A stretch of 64,000 bases of DNA from Pseudomonadota bacterium (GTDB lineage Bacteria > Pseudomonadota > Alphaproteobacteria > Rhizobiales > Xanthobacteraceae): assembly GCA_023404675.1 (NCBI GenBank), contig JAEYAW010000031.1:124001-188000 (forward strand), given 5' to 3'. The notes under the pieces are model-generated. The model saw only the letters and a list, made by a program, of their open reading frames with translations. It ran no database searches and had not been told where the DNA came from. Below, one piece after another: positions 6,372-16,320 of the stretch; the first letter of the stretch is position 1; each line of letters starts with the position of its first letter. Both the position numbers and the translations under genes were made by a program.

Positions 6372-9300
6372 ATGAAACTGACCCGTCTCCGTCTGCACGG
6401 TTTCAAGACCTTCGTTGAGCCCACCGATTTCCTGATCGAGCCCGGCCTGACCGGCGTCGTCGGTCCGAACGGATGCGGCAAGTCCAATCTGGTCGAGGCG
6501 CTGCGCTGGGCGATGGGCGAGACCTCGCACAAATCGCTGCGCGCCACCGACATGGATGCGGTGATCTTCGCCGGTTCCGGAAACCGTCCCGCGCGCAATC
6601 ACGCCGAAGTGGTGATGAGCATCGACAACAGCGCGCGCACCGCGCCGGCGGCGATGAACGACCACGACGTGCTCGACGTCTCGCGCCGGATCGAGCGCGA
6701 GGCCGGCTCGGTCTACCGCATCAACGGCCGCGAGGTCCGCGCCCGCGACGTCCAGCTGCTGTTTGCCGACGCCGCCACCGGCGCGCGTTCGCCCGCCCTC
6801 GTCCACCAGGGCAAGATCGGCGAAATCATTCAGGCCAAGCCCGAGCAGCGCCGCCGGGTGCTGGAGGACGCCGCAGGCGTCGCCGGTCTGCATGCCCGCC
6901 GCCATGAGGCCGAGCTGCGCCTGAAGGCGGCCGAGACCAACCTCACCCGCGTCGACGACGTGGTTGGCCAGCTCTCCGGCCAGATGGAGGCGCTGAAGAA
7001 GCAGGCACGGCAGGCGATCCGCTTCCGCGAGGTCGCCGCCAAGGTCCGCAAGACCGAGGCGCTGCTGTTCCACATGCGCTGGCTGGACGCCCATGCCGAT
7101 GTCAACGAGGCCGCGCGCACCCACGACGTGTCCGTCCGCGAACTCGCCGAACACACCCAGCTTCAGGCGGAGGCGGCCCGCATCCAGGCGATCCGCGCCG
7201 CCGAACTGCCGGGCCTGCGTGAGAACGAGGCGCGCGCCGCCGCCGGCCTGCAGCGCCTGACCAATGCCCGCGAGCAGCTCGACCGCGAGGAGGAGCGCGC
7301 GCGCTCCCGGCTCGCCGAGCTTGAACGCCGTCTCACCCAGTTCACCGCCGACATGGAGCGCGAACAGCGCCTGTCGTCGGACGCCGACGTCGCCATCCAG
7401 CGGCTCGACGAGGAAGATGCGATCCTCAAGGAGGAAATCCGCGGCCGCGTCGATCAGCGCAGCGGCGCGGAGGAGCGCGTGGCCGAGGCCGCGGCGAAAC
7501 TCGCCGAAAGCGAGAGCATCTTTTCCGACCTGACCCGTTCGCTCGCCGAACTCACCGCGCGGCGCAATCAGTTCGAAGCGAACCTGCGCGGCCACCGCGA
7601 CCGCCTCGCCCGGATCGACGCAGAGCTCAGCTCGGTACAGGCCGACATCGGCCAGCTCGCCCAGCAGACCGGCGCATTTGGCGATCTCGACGAACTCACC
7701 GCCGTCATCGAGACGACGCTCGGCGCGCTGGAACTGGCGGAAAGCACCACCCGTGAGCGGGAAGCGGCTCACGGCGCAGCGCAGCAGCAACTCGATGCCG
7801 CCCGGCAGGCGCTGGAAGATGCCCGCGCGCCGCTGACCGAGGCCGACCGCCGCGCCCAGCGCCTCGAAACCGAGGCGAAGACGCTGGCGAAGATCCTCAA
7901 CGGCGAGAGCAAGAATCTGTGGCCGCCGGTGATCGACGGCATCAACGTCGACAAGGGTTACGAAAAGGCCATCGGCGCGGTGCTCGGCGACGATCTCGAC
8001 GCGCCGGTCGACCCGTCCTCGCCGATGCGCTGGACCGGGGCGGAGATCGCCGCCGATGATCCGGCGCTGCCGGAGGGCGTCCAGCCGTTGTCCGCGTATG
8101 TCCACGCGCCGCCGGAACTGGCGCGCCGCCTCGCCCAGATCGGCGTGGTGCCGCGCGAACGCGGGGCCGAACTCGTCACGCAGCTCAAAACCGGCCAGCG
8201 CCTCGTCTCGCTGGAAGGCGACGTCTGGCGCTGGGACGGCTTCGTTGCCGCAGCCCATGCGCCCACCGGCGCCGCGCGGCGGCTGGCCGAGCGCGCGCGC
8301 CTGAAGGATATCGAGGCCGATCTGGAACTGGCCCGCGAGGAAGCCGCCGAGCGCCGCCGGGCGCTGGAGCATGCCGATCAGGCGGTGCGCGAGGCCGATC
8401 AGGCCGTGAAGGCCGCCGCCGCCGCCGAGAGCGACGCGCGCAACGCCTGGCGCGCCGCGCAGCGCGATGTGGACGCCGCGCGCGAGCGTCACGCCAATGC
8501 CGAGCGCGAGATCAACCGCCATTCCGCGCGCCGCTCCGCGCTCGACGAAGGCCTGGCCCGGCTTCAGGACAACCGCGCGGAAGCCGAAGCCGCCCTTGAG
8601 GAAGCCGCAGGCGCCATCGAGGAACTGCCGGGCGGCGACGACATTGAAGCCCGCCTCACTGCCGCGCGCGAGGAGATGGAAGGCCATCGCCGCCTCGCCG
8701 CTCAGGTGCGCGCGGAAGCGCAGGCGCTCGCCCGCGAGGCCGAGCTGGCCGACCGCCGCGTGCAGGCGATCCTGTCCGAGCGCAACGAATGGCAGCGCCG
8801 CAAGGAAGGCGCGGCCGCACAGAACGAGACCATTGCCATCCGCATCGAGGAGCTGACGGCGGAGCGCGAGGAGCTCATCATCGCCCCCGAAGTCTTCGCC
8901 GAGAAGCGCAGCGCGGTGATGACCGAAATCGAGATCGCCGAAGGCGAGCGCCGCGAGGCGGCCGATCAGCTCGCCGCCGCCGAGAACACGATGGCGGAGA
9001 CCGACCGCGTCGCCCGCGCCATGATCGAGGCCTTGTCGGCCGCGCGCGAGGTCTCCGCCCGCGCCGAGGAGCGCATGGAGAGCGCCCGCCGCCGCGTCGC
9101 CGACATCGAGCGCGAAATTGGCGATGTGCTGGAGATCGAGCCGCAGAATCTGGCAGCCGTGGCCGAGATCGTGCCGGGCGACGACCTTCCGCCGATGGCG
9201 GAGGTCGAGGCCGACCTCGACAAGCAGCGCCGCGACCGCGAGCGGCTCGGCGCGGTCAACCTGCGCGCCGAGGAAGAACTGCGCGACGTGGAAGGCCAGC

Positions 9301-9878
9301 ACGACGGCCTCACCAAGGAGCGCGACGACCTGATCGAGGCGATCAAGAAGCTGCGCCTCGGCATCCAGAGCCTCAACCGCGAGGCGCGCGAGCGCCTGCT
9401 GGCCTCGTTCGAGGTGGTGAACGGCCACTTCAAGCGGCTGTTCACGCAGCTGTTCGGTGGCGGCGAGGCGGCGCTGCACCTGATCGAGAGCGACGATCCG
9501 CTGGAAGCGGGCCTGGAGATCATCGCCAAGCCGCCGGGCAAGAAGCCGCAGTCGCTGTCGCTGCTGTCGGGCGGCGAGCAGGCGCTGACCGCGATGGCGC
9601 TGATCTTCGCGGTGTTCCTCACCAACCCCTCGCCGATCTGCGTGCTGGACGAAGTCGACGCGCCGCTGGATGACCACAACGTCGAGCGGTTCTGCGACCT
9701 GCTGCACGAGATGACCGGCTCGACCGAAACGCGCTTCATCATCATCACCCACAATCCGATCACCATGGCGCGGATGAACCGGCTGTTCGGCGTCACCATG
9801 GCCGAGCGCGGCGTGTCCCAGCTCGTGTCGGTCGACCTTGACGCCGCGGTCGATATTCTCGACTCGGCCGTGGCCTGA
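6372..9878 (+). CDS. smc: Chromosome segregation ATPase SMC
   Basis: A 1168-residue SMC protein. The N-terminal head has Walker A GPNGCGKSN at 31-39, then a long Ala/Arg/Glu-rich coiled coil. The hinge lies at roughly 515-640 (from WPPVIDGINV to the RRLAERARL region), followed by a second coiled coil. The C-terminal head has the signature LSGGEQALT near 1063 and Walker B VLDEVDAPLDDHN near 1090. It dimerises at the hinge and, with ScpA/ScpB, organises and segregates chromosomes. The start at 6372 gives the canonical MKLTRLRLHGFKTF; an in-frame ATG at 6300 would add 24 atypical residues. The coiled-coil part has a very open antisense frame, which is only a composition effect. Confidence 0.98.
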   Translation: MKLTRLRLHGFKTFVEPTDFLIEPGLTGVVGPNGCGKSNLVEALRWAMGETSHKSLRATDMDAVIFAGSGNRPARNHAEVVMSIDNSARTAPAAMNDHDVLDVSRRIEREAGSVYRINGREVRARDVQLLFADAATGARSPALVHQGKIGEIIQAKPEQRRRVLEDAAGVAGLHARRHEAELRLKAAETNLTRVDDVVGQLSGQMEALKKQARQAIRFREVAAKVRKTEALLFHMRWLDAHADVNEAARTHDVSVRELAEHTQLQAEAARIQAIRAAELPGLRENEARAAAGLQRLTNAREQLDREEERARSRLAELERRLTQFTADMEREQRLSSDADVAIQRLDEEDAILKEEIRGRVDQRSGAEERVAEAAAKLAESESIFSDLTRSLAELTARRNQFEANLRGHRDRLARIDAELSSVQADIGQLAQQTGAFGDLDELTAVIETTLGALELAESTTREREAAHGAAQQQLDAARQALEDARAPLTEADRRAQRLETEAKTLAKILNGESKNLWPPVIDGINVDKGYEKAIGAVLGDDLDAPVDPSSPMRWTGAEIAADDPALPEGVQPLSAYVHAPPELARRLAQIGVVPRERGAELVTQLKTGQRLVSLEGDVWRWDGFVAAAHAPTGAARRLAERARLKDIEADLELAREEAAERRRALEHADQAVREADQAVKAAAAAESDARNAWRAAQRDVDAARERHANAEREINRHSARRSALDEGLARLQDNRAEAEAALEEAAGAIEELPGGDDIEARLTAAREEMEGHRRLAAQVRAEAQALAREAELADRRVQAILSERNEWQRRKEGAAAQNETIAIRIEELTAEREELIIAPEVFAEKRSAVMTEIEIAEGERREAADQLAAAENTMAETDRVARAMIEALSAAREVSARAEERMESARRRVADIEREIGDVLEIEPQNLAAVAEIVPGDDLPPMAEVEADLDKQRRDRERLGAVNLRAEEELRDVEGQHDGLTKERDDLIEAIKKLRLGIQSLNREARERLLASFEVVNGHFKRLFTQLFGGGEAALHLIESDDPLEAGLEIIAKPPGKKPQSLSLLSGGEQALTAMALIFAVFLTNPSPICVLDEVDAPLDDHNVERFCDLLHEMTGSTETRFIIITHNPITMARMNRLFGVTMAERGVSQLVSVDLDAAVDILDSAVA

Positions 9879-10105
9879 GGATCGGGCTCCCGCGCTTGCG
9901 GAACGAAGCATCGGCGGCTCCGTTGCGTGCAGAGCGCGCGGCGGGGCCGTTTGTCATTGAACCGTCATCGCCGCTGTGCGATGGCGAACACGGTCGAATC
10001 TGGCACTCTCACCGTGCCCTACCGGCCGCCGCCGCCCCTCCATGACATGACCGGGAAACGGAACTTCGGTACGCAGGGTCCGTTCATCTCCGTTGGAGCC
10101 ACCGC

Positions 10106-11080
10106 ATGCTGACTGCCTATGTCGTCAACGGAACCTCGCTGAAAAAAGTGGATGGCCTGACGCCGGAGACGCTGCCCGACAACGCGGTCTGGATCGACCT
10201 GAAATCCCCCGCGCCAGGCGAGGACAAGGCCGTTGAGAAACTGACGGGCATCGAGATTCCGACCCGCGAGGATCTGCAGGAGATCGAAATCTCCAGCCGC
10301 CTCTACGTCGAGAACAACGCCCGCTACATGACCGCCACGCTGATGTGCGCGACCGATTCCTCGCAGCCGCGCACCACGCCGGTGTCGTTCATTCTTGCCG
10401 GCCACCGGCTCGTCACCGTCCGTTACGACGAACCGAAGCCGTTCCAGCTGGTCGCGGCGCGGCTCGGACGGGGCTGCCCCGCCTCGATCAACGGCGAGGC
10501 GGTGATGTTCGATCTGCTGGACGCGGTGATCGACCGCTGCGCCGATATTCTGGAGCGGATCGGCCTCGATGTGGACGAAGTGTCCTCGCAGATCTTCGAG
10601 CCCGCCCCCGACCGCGGCCATGCCCCCGCCTATTCGCAGATCCTGATGGCGATCGGCAAGAAGGGCGACCTCACCTCCAAGGTGCGCGAGAGTCTCGTCT
10701 CCATCGGCCGCCTGATCTCGTTCGCCGCCGTCGAGGGCGAGGCCGGCCGCTGGAACAAGGAGCAGAAGGCCCAGCTCAAGACCATGCAGCGCGATGTGAT
10801 GTCGCTGACCGACCACGCCTCATACCTCTCCAGCAAGATCACGTTCGTGCTCGACGCCATGCTCGGCGTCGTCAATCTCGAACAGAACAACATCATCAAG
10901 CTGTTCTCGGTGATGGCCGTGGTCTTGATGCCGCCGACTCTGATCGCCTCGATCTACGGCATGAACTTCAAGCACATGCCCGAGCTGGATTACGCCGTGG
11001 GCTATCCGGCCGCGCTGCTGGCGATGGTCTGCGCCGCCGTCGGTCCTTACATGTTCTTCAAGTGGAAGAAGTGGCTGTAG
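10106..11080 (+). CDS. corA: CorA-family magnesium/divalent cation channel
   Basis: A 324-residue CorA-type channel, which works as a pentamer in the inner membrane. A soluble N-terminal domain (about 1-255) leads into the long pore helix, then TM1 (IIKLFSVMAVVLMPPTLIASI), the invariant selectivity loop YGMNFKHMPEL at about 284-294, TM2 (AALLAMVCAAVGPYMFF) and a basic end KWKKWL. Length and topology are normal. It is preceded by 227 nt in which no riboswitch-like structure is evident. Substrate is most likely Mg2+, although Co2+/Ni2+ transport is known for the family. Confidence 0.93.
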   Translation: MLTAYVVNGTSLKKVDGLTPETLPDNAVWIDLKSPAPGEDKAVEKLTGIEIPTREDLQEIEISSRLYVENNARYMTATLMCATDSSQPRTTPVSFILAGHRLVTVRYDEPKPFQLVAARLGRGCPASINGEAVMFDLLDAVIDRCADILERIGLDVDEVSSQIFEPAPDRGHAPAYSQILMAIGKKGDLTSKVRESLVSIGRLISFAAVEGEAGRWNKEQKAQLKTMQRDVMSLTDHASYLSSKITFVLDAMLGVVNLEQNNIIKLFSVMAVVLMPPTLIASIYGMNFKHMPELDYAVGYPAALLAMVCAAVGPYMFFKWKKWL

Positions 11081-11208
11081 CGACGCTCGCGGACGTTGTT
11101 CTCCGCTTCAACGCGGCGCGCAGGTCGTGATGCCCGTCACGGGCGCGGGACTTTTCATCGGCATGCTCTGGTGGCTATGATTGACCTTCTTCCGAAGGGG
11201 CTCCGCAC

Positions 11209-12033
11209 ATGACCGTCACCACCGCGACCGTAGACACCATCTCCGGTACCATCGCCTATCGCCAGTCGCCGGGGACCGGCCCCGCGGTGGTTCTGGTCCA
11301 CGGCAATTCAGCTTCGTCCGGTGCGTTCACCCGGCAGTTCGAAGGCCCGCTCGGCCAGACGCTGCGGCTGATCGCGATCGACCTTCCAGGCCACGGCCAG
11401 TCCGACAAGGCGGGCGACCCGGCCGCGACTTACACCATGCCCGGCTATGCGGCGGTGGTGAGGGACGTCGCGGCCAAACTCGGCGTCACCGACGCGGTGT
11501 TCGCCGGCTGGAGTCTGGGCGGGCACATCGTTCTGGAGGCCGCGCCGGACTTGCCGGAGGCCGCAGGCTTCCTCATCTTCGGCACACCGCCGCTGGCGTT
11601 CCCGCCCGCCATGGAGCAGGCGTTTCTGCCCCATCCGGCTCTCAATGTCGGTTTCTCGGACGCGATCACGGAGCAGGAAGCGCGCGCCTATGTCGCCGCC
11701 GCGTTCAAACCCGGCGCCACGGACATCCCCGAAGCCGCCGTGGAAGACGCGCTACGCGCAGATGGCCGCGCCCGCTCCACCATGATCGCCAGTATCGCGC
11801 CGAATGGCTACCGGGACGAGGTCGAGGTGGTCGCCAGTCTCAGGCAACCGCTCGCCGTCCTCCACGGCGCGCAGGAGCAACTCATCAACGCCGGCTATAT
11901 CGCGACGCTCGCGATGCCGACGCTGTGGCGCGGCGCGATCCAGTTTATCAACGATGCCGGGCACATGCCGCAATGGGAACAGCCGGCCGCGTTCGACGCC
12001 CTGCTCGGAGCCTTCGTCGCGGATTGCCGATAG
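11209..12033 (+). CDS. Alpha/beta hydrolase
   Basis: A 274-residue alpha/beta-hydrolase-fold enzyme. The oxyanion-hole region is VVLVHGNSAS (HG at 31-32), the nucleophile elbow is AGWSLGGH with Ser102, and the catalytic His is about residue 252 in NDAGHMPQWEQPAAF, a typical GHxxxxE-P ending. GHGQSDKAG after the third strand is also standard. Substrate is unknown; members include esterases, lactonases and C-C hydrolases. It has no signal peptide, so it is probably cytoplasmic. A moderate AAGGGG lies upstream of the ATG. It appears to be a single-gene unit. Confidence 0.87.
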   Translation: MTVTTATVDTISGTIAYRQSPGTGPAVVLVHGNSASSGAFTRQFEGPLGQTLRLIAIDLPGHGQSDKAGDPAATYTMPGYAAVVRDVAAKLGVTDAVFAGWSLGGHIVLEAAPDLPEAAGFLIFGTPPLAFPPAMEQAFLPHPALNVGFSDAITEQEARAYVAAAFKPGATDIPEAAVEDALRADGRARSTMIASIAPNGYRDEVEVVASLRQPLAVLHGAQEQLINAGYIATLAMPTLWRGAIQFINDAGHMPQWEQPAAFDALLGAFVADCR

Positions 12034-12222
12034 CCTCTATCTTGGAATCTTTTCGAACCAAATCCGCCCCTCGACAGACCGAACCATCAACTCGGCCCCT
12101 TTTCTGAAAGCGACGATTAACCGTTTCCTTTCACCGAACCGTAGGCGCGCCGTTCTATAGCGGGCGTGTGGATCATCTCCGGCAGCCTGCCGCTGCAGAT
12201 ATCCATCACGGGAGAGACCACT

Positions 12223-14001
12223 GTGAGCTGGGAAGGACGTACCGATCTGACGGCTGTCGGACAGATCAGTCTTAGTACCAGATTATGGATTGCCTGCGTG
12301 CTGATAGGGGCCTGTCTGATCGGCCTCGCGGCCGCCATCGTCGTCCCCTCGGTCCAGGCCTACAGGCAGGCCCAGACCAATGTGAAGCTGATCGAGCGCT
12401 TTCGTCTGGTGCTCAACACCGCGAACGCGATCTCCGCCGAACGCGGACCATCCAATATCATTCTGTCCCTCATGCCACGTGAGAATCCCACGCTGGCGGA
12501 AGAACTGCAGGCCGTCCGGCTCCGCACCGACCAGGCGCTCGACCGGCTGGTCGCGATGGAGACCGAGCGGGCCGTCCGCGCGGCAAATCCCGGCACCTTC
12601 GGTCTTATGCCCGATATCACCCGCACGCGGGAGCAACTGCGCCGCGGGCGCGAACTGGTCGATCTCGTCTCGAACACTCCTCTCCAGGAACGCGATTTCA
12701 CCGCAATCAACGATGCGATCGTTGCGATGATCGCTGCGGTCGATGTTTTTCAGAGCGCGATCGCTCTCGAAATCAGGACGTCATCGATCCAGGGCTCGGG
12801 ATTGGCGACCTACCTCGCCGTCGGCCACATGGTCAGCGACCTGCGCGAATATGGCGGCCGGATCGGCTCCCACATTATGGCGAACGTGATCACGCGGCAG
12901 CCGATGAGCGTTCAGACGATGGCGGAGAAAGACCGGTCGCATGGCCGTCTTCTCGAAATCGAGCGGCTGCTGCAGGCTCAGCGCGCTCTTCTCAGCGAGG
13001 TCTCGGGCTCCCCGGCCGATCCGCTTTCCGAAATCAACGTCATGTTTTTCGGGAGGGGGCTTTCACTGATCGATGAGGTGGTCGGCGAAGGGCGCACGTC
13101 CGGGAATTATCCGGTGACCGCGCTTGGACTGACGCGCCGTCTCGTCGCAACGTTCCAGCCGCTGGAGCGGCTCCGCGCCTCGTTCCTCACTGACGTCGTC
13201 AGCCATGTGGAAGCAGCCCGGGAAGCAGCCCTCGCGCGCCTCGTCTGGGTCAGTTCGGCCACCGTGCTTGCGCTGCTCGTCCTGGCCGGTCTTGTCCACA
13301 CTGTTTATGCATCCATCCTCTGGCCCCTCAACGCCGCCCGTCGGTCGATCATCGAACTGACCGAGCAGGGAAGCAGCGCGCAGGTTCCGACGCGATCGGA
13401 TGTTGACGAAATGGGACGCGTGTTCGATGCGCTCGCCGGCCTGCGCGACCGCTTCCGCGAGCAGGAATTGAAGACCGCCGAGCTTCAGAACGAGGCGACG
13501 CACGACGCCCTCACGGGTCTGTGGAACCGCCGGCCGCTAGAGCGCTTCATGCGCGCCACCCAGCGCGCCAGCGATGCCTGTACCGGGCTGATCCTGATCG
13601 ACATCGATCATTTCAAGCAGATCAACGACACCCATGGCCACAAGGGCGGGGACGAGGTCTTGATGCAGTTCGCCAACCTGCTGCGCTCGGAGACTCCCCC
13701 CTCGACCGTGGTGGCGCGAATCGGCGGGGAAGAATTCGCCATTCTGATGCCGGGCGCGTCGCTGACCGAGGCCACGCACCTGGCCCACCGCCTTCAGGGC
13801 ATTGTCGAGCGGCATCCGATCGCCATTCCCGAAAGCGTGGTCACTCTGCGGGTGAGTGCCAGCTTCGGCGTCGCGGCCGGGTCGTTGCATGGCGCCGGCG
13901 CGGACGATCTGTTCCGGCAGGCCGACCGGGCCCTCTACAACGCCAAGGCACACGGCCGCAACTGCGTGCGGGTCATGGAGCCGCGACGTATCGCGGTGTA
14001 A
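12223..14001 (+). CDS. Membrane-bound diguanylate cyclase (GGDEF) with a NIT-like sensor
   Basis: A 592-residue protein. TM1 is near 18-40 (LWIACVLIGACLIGLAAAIVV). A helical periplasmic region of about 300 residues contains an ISAERGPS motif resembling nitrate/nitrite-sensing NIT domains. TM2 is near 350 (VSSATVLALLVLAGLVHTVY), followed by a HAMP-like linker and a C-terminal GGDEF domain (HDALTGLWNRRPLERF; active site GGEEF at 501-505). It should make cyclic-di-GMP. The residues ahead of GGEEF (PPSTVVARI) lack the RxxD inhibitory I-site, so product feedback is probably absent. The GTG at 12223 is preferred over an open frame to 12166 because GGGAGAGA precedes it. The NIT assignment is tentative. 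Confidence 0.88.
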   Translation: MSWEGRTDLTAVGQISLSTRLWIACVLIGACLIGLAAAIVVPSVQAYRQAQTNVKLIERFRLVLNTANAISAERGPSNIILSLMPRENPTLAEELQAVRLRTDQALDRLVAMETERAVRAANPGTFGLMPDITRTREQLRRGRELVDLVSNTPLQERDFTAINDAIVAMIAAVDVFQSAIALEIRTSSIQGSGLATYLAVGHMVSDLREYGGRIGSHIMANVITRQPMSVQTMAEKDRSHGRLLEIERLLQAQRALLSEVSGSPADPLSEINVMFFGRGLSLIDEVVGEGRTSGNYPVTALGLTRRLVATFQPLERLRASFLTDVVSHVEAAREAALARLVWVSSATVLALLVLAGLVHTVYASILWPLNAARRSIIELTEQGSSAQVPTRSDVDEMGRVFDALAGLRDRFREQELKTAELQNEATHDALTGLWNRRPLERFMRATQRASDACTGLILIDIDHFKQINDTHGHKGGDEVLMQFANLLRSETPPSTVVARIGGEEFAILMPGASLTEATHLAHRLQGIVERHPIAIPESVVTLRVSASFGVAAGSLHGAGADDLFRQADRALYNAKAHGRNCVRVMEPRRIAV

Positions 14002-14025
14002 CGGCCTTCGGAAACAGCGCCGGAC

Positions 14026-15003
14026 TCAGACCATATCGCTGCGCGGGTTATAAGGATGCTGGTCGCGCCACTTCTGCATCAGGGCTTCGAGCTCGGCGTT
14101 GTTGCCGTCCGGCAGGACGATGCGGATGCTGACGAACAGATCGCCGTGGCCCTCGCCCTTCACCGGCAGCCCCTTGCCCTTGAGGCGGAAGGTGCGGCCG
14201 CTCGAGGTGTTCTTCGGCACCGTCAGTTCGACCGCGCCCGACAGCGTCGGCACGCGCACCTTGCCGCCCAGCACCGCCTCGTAAAGCGTTACCGGCAGAT
14301 CAAGCCGCAGATCGTTGCCATCGATCTTGAAGAACCGGTGCGGAGCGATGTGGAGCGCCACCAGCACATCGCCCGGCGGATGGCCGGCCGCCGTCTCGCC
14401 CTGTCCCTTGAGGCGGATCTGCTGGCCCTCGATCACGCCGGCCGGAATCCGGATGTCCAGTTCCTTGCCCGTCGGCAGCCGCACGCGCTTGGTACCGCCG
14501 TTGACGGCCTCCTCCAGCGAAATGGTCATGCTGACATTGAGGTCGAGGTCGGGCGTCGCGAAGGCGCTCGGATCGAACTCAAACCCGCCACCCCTGCCGC
14601 CGCGCGCGCCGCCGCCCGCCGCGCCGCCGAACATGCTGTTGAGGATGTCCTCGAAACCACTGCCACCAGCCGGGCCGCCGCCGCTGCGGAATGAATATTC
14701 AAAACCGCCCGGACCCGCGCCGGCCCCTGCGCCCGCACGGCCGCCGCCGAACCCGCCGCCCGGAAAGCCCTGGAAGCGCGGCTTGCCTTCGGCGTCGATT
14801 TCGCCGCGGTCGAACTGCTTGCGCTTCTCCTCATCGCCGAGGATTTCGTTGGCTGCGTTCACCTCGGCGAACCGTTCGGCCGCCTTGGGGTCGCCCTTGT
14901 TGGCATCGGGATGGTGCTTTTTGGCGAGCTTGCGGAACGCGCTCTTGATCGCGGCCGCATTCGCGCTCTTCGGCACCCCCAACACCTCATAGGGGTCACG
15001 CAT
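14026..15003 (-). CDS. DnaJ-family co-chaperone, CbpA-like (type II)
   Basis: A 325-residue J-domain protein. The J domain (1-68) contains the HPD motif at 31-33, which stimulates the DnaK ATPase. It is followed by a long Gly/Phe-rich stretch (about 76-145) and two beta-barrel DnaJ C-terminal substrate domains ending YNPRSDMV. There are no CxxCxGxG zinc fingers, so this is CbpA/type II and not DnaJ itself. The start at 15003 has AGGAG nearby. It is convergent with the diguanylate cyclase, with a 24-nt gap and no obvious terminator hairpin. Confidence 0.93.
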   Translation of the reverse strand: MRDPYEVLGVPKSANAAAIKSAFRKLAKKHHPDANKGDPKAAERFAEVNAANEILGDEEKRKQFDRGEIDAEGKPRFQGFPGGGFGGGRAGAGAGAGPGGFEYSFRSGGGPAGGSGFEDILNSMFGGAAGGGARGGRGGGFEFDPSAFATPDLDLNVSMTISLEEAVNGGTKRVRLPTGKELDIRIPAGVIEGQQIRLKGQGETAAGHPPGDVLVALHIAPHRFFKIDGNDLRLDLPVTLYEAVLGGKVRVPTLSGAVELTVPKNTSSGRTFRLKGKGLPVKGEGHGDLFVSIRIVLPDGNNAELEALMQKWRDQHPYNPRSDMV

Positions 15004-15108
15004 CTCGTCATCTCCTCGGGATCGTCAGGTCGGGACAAGGACCGAATGGTCCGGCCTTCATCTGGGGTCAACGTGTCATTTTTGCAACGGTGACGACGCG
15101 AAACCTGA

Positions 15109-15537
15109 TCAGGTTCGCCGCCACGGTTTCATGGAGCGGATTTCCCAGTGCTTGCCGGACTTGCAGGCCGCACCCTGCATCCAGGTCTCGGATTTTCCAC
15201 GCACATAGCTTGCCAGAAAATCCCGGCAGGTTCGCCCCTCCGCCGTATAGGCCGAGGCCAGCGGCGTCACCGAGCCGCGCGCGCCGGTCTGCGGATTTTC
15301 CCACGGCTGACTGGCCCCTTTGCCACCGCGGGTCAGGACGTCGGACGCCGCGTTGCGGGCGAAGGCGAGATCGGATTCCGTCGGCGTGTCTTGCAATTCT
15401 GCGTGGGCGGCCAGGATCGAGCCTGTCGTATCGAGCGGGTCGAGCGAAGGGGCTTCGTCCGCAAACCGCGACATGCTGCATCCTCCGAGGCCCGCCGCGA
15501 CAGCAATCACCCCCGGCAGGGCAAGCCGCCCGAACAT
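15109..15537 (-). CDS. RT0821/Lpp0805-family surface lipoprotein
   Basis: A 142-residue lipoprotein. The signal peptide MFGRLALPGVIAVAAGLGGC ends in a lipobox (LGGC, Cys20), so it is probably lipid-anchored. The mature part contains SDLAFARNAASDVL, PWENPQTGARGSVTPLASAY, RTCRDFLASYVR and a C-terminal Cys-containing GAACKSGKHWEI. This is the pattern of the RT0821/Lpp0805 (17-kDa surface antigen-like) family common in alphaproteobacteria. Its molecular function is unknown. The ATG at 15537 is chosen over 15621 because it starts directly at the signal peptide. It is divergent from pdxH. Confidence 0.82.
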   Translation of the reverse strand: MFGRLALPGVIAVAAGLGGCSMSRFADEAPSLDPLDTTGSILAAHAELQDTPTESDLAFARNAASDVLTRGGKGASQPWENPQTGARGSVTPLASAYTAEGRTCRDFLASYVRGKSETWMQGAACKSGKHWEIRSMKPWRRT

Positions 15538-15639
15538 GCATAGGACGCTGCCCCCCGTTGTCCTATATAGACGGGGCCGCCGTAGGGCTTTGCCAAACGC
15601 CTGAGCCAGCAGCATACGCAACCCGGGATACTCCGAACG

Positions 15640-16278
15640 ATGACCGAACAGGACTCGATCAAGCGCACATCTGGGTTAACGTCCGGTGATTTTACCGCAG
15701 CACCGGAGCCGTTTGCGTTGTTCCACGAATGGTTTGAGGAAGCTCAGCGGAGCGAGCCCAACGATCCGAACGCGATGGCCATCGCGACCGTGGATGAGGA
15801 CGGGCTCCCCGACCTGCGCATGGTGCTGATGAAGGACTATGACGCCAGCGGCTTCGTGTTCTACACCCATCTCGACAGCGCCAAGGGCCGCGAGCTGGCC
15901 ACCACCCCCAAGGCCGCGCTGCTCTTCCACTGGAAGTCGCTGCGCCGCCAGGTCCGCATCCGCGGCACGGTATCCAGCGTCAGCGATGCCGAGGCCGACG
16001 CCTATTTCGCCACCCGTCCGAAGCAGGCCCAGATCGGCGCCTGGGCCAGCAAACAGTCGCAGCCGCTGGAAAGCCGCTTCGCGTTCGAGCAGGCCATCGC
16101 CAAGGTGGCGGCGACCTATGCGCTCGGCACCGTGCCGCGTCCGGCCGGCTGGAGCGGATTCCGGATCGCTCCGCAAAGCATCGAGTTCTGGCACGACCGG
16201 CCGTTCCGCCTTCACGATCGCATCGTGTTCCGGCGCGAAGGGACAGAGGGCTGGATCAAGACCCGTCTCTATCCCTGA
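15640..16278 (+). CDS. pdxH: Pyridoxamine/pyridoxine 5'-phosphate oxidase
   Basis: A 212-residue FMN enzyme that oxidises PNP or PMP to pyridoxal 5'-phosphate, the last step of vitamin B6 synthesis and salvage. Family features are PNAMAIATVDEDGLPDLRMV, FYTHLDSAKGREL, the FMN/substrate stretch FHWKSLRRQVRIRG, GAWASKQS, PRPAGWSGFRI, and the conserved terminal RLYP, so the protein is complete. A 42-nt gap to the SDR gene on the same strand suggests a two-gene operon. Confidence 0.96.
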   Translation: MTEQDSIKRTSGLTSGDFTAAPEPFALFHEWFEEAQRSEPNDPNAMAIATVDEDGLPDLRMVLMKDYDASGFVFYTHLDSAKGRELATTPKAALLFHWKSLRRQVRIRGTVSSVSDAEADAYFATRPKQAQIGAWASKQSQPLESRFAFEQAIAKVAATYALGTVPRPAGWSGFRIAPQSIEFWHDRPFRLHDRIVFRREGTEGWIKTRLYP

Positions 16279-16320
16279 ACCGGACTCCGCCCAGCTTTCA
16301 AGGCGACCAGAAAGACACCC

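Noticed and set aside
6294..9911. Very long open frame antisense to smc
   Set aside because: It is a shadow of the Glu/Ala/Arg-rich coiled-coil codons of smc in GC-rich DNA; it has no ribosome site or recognisable domain.
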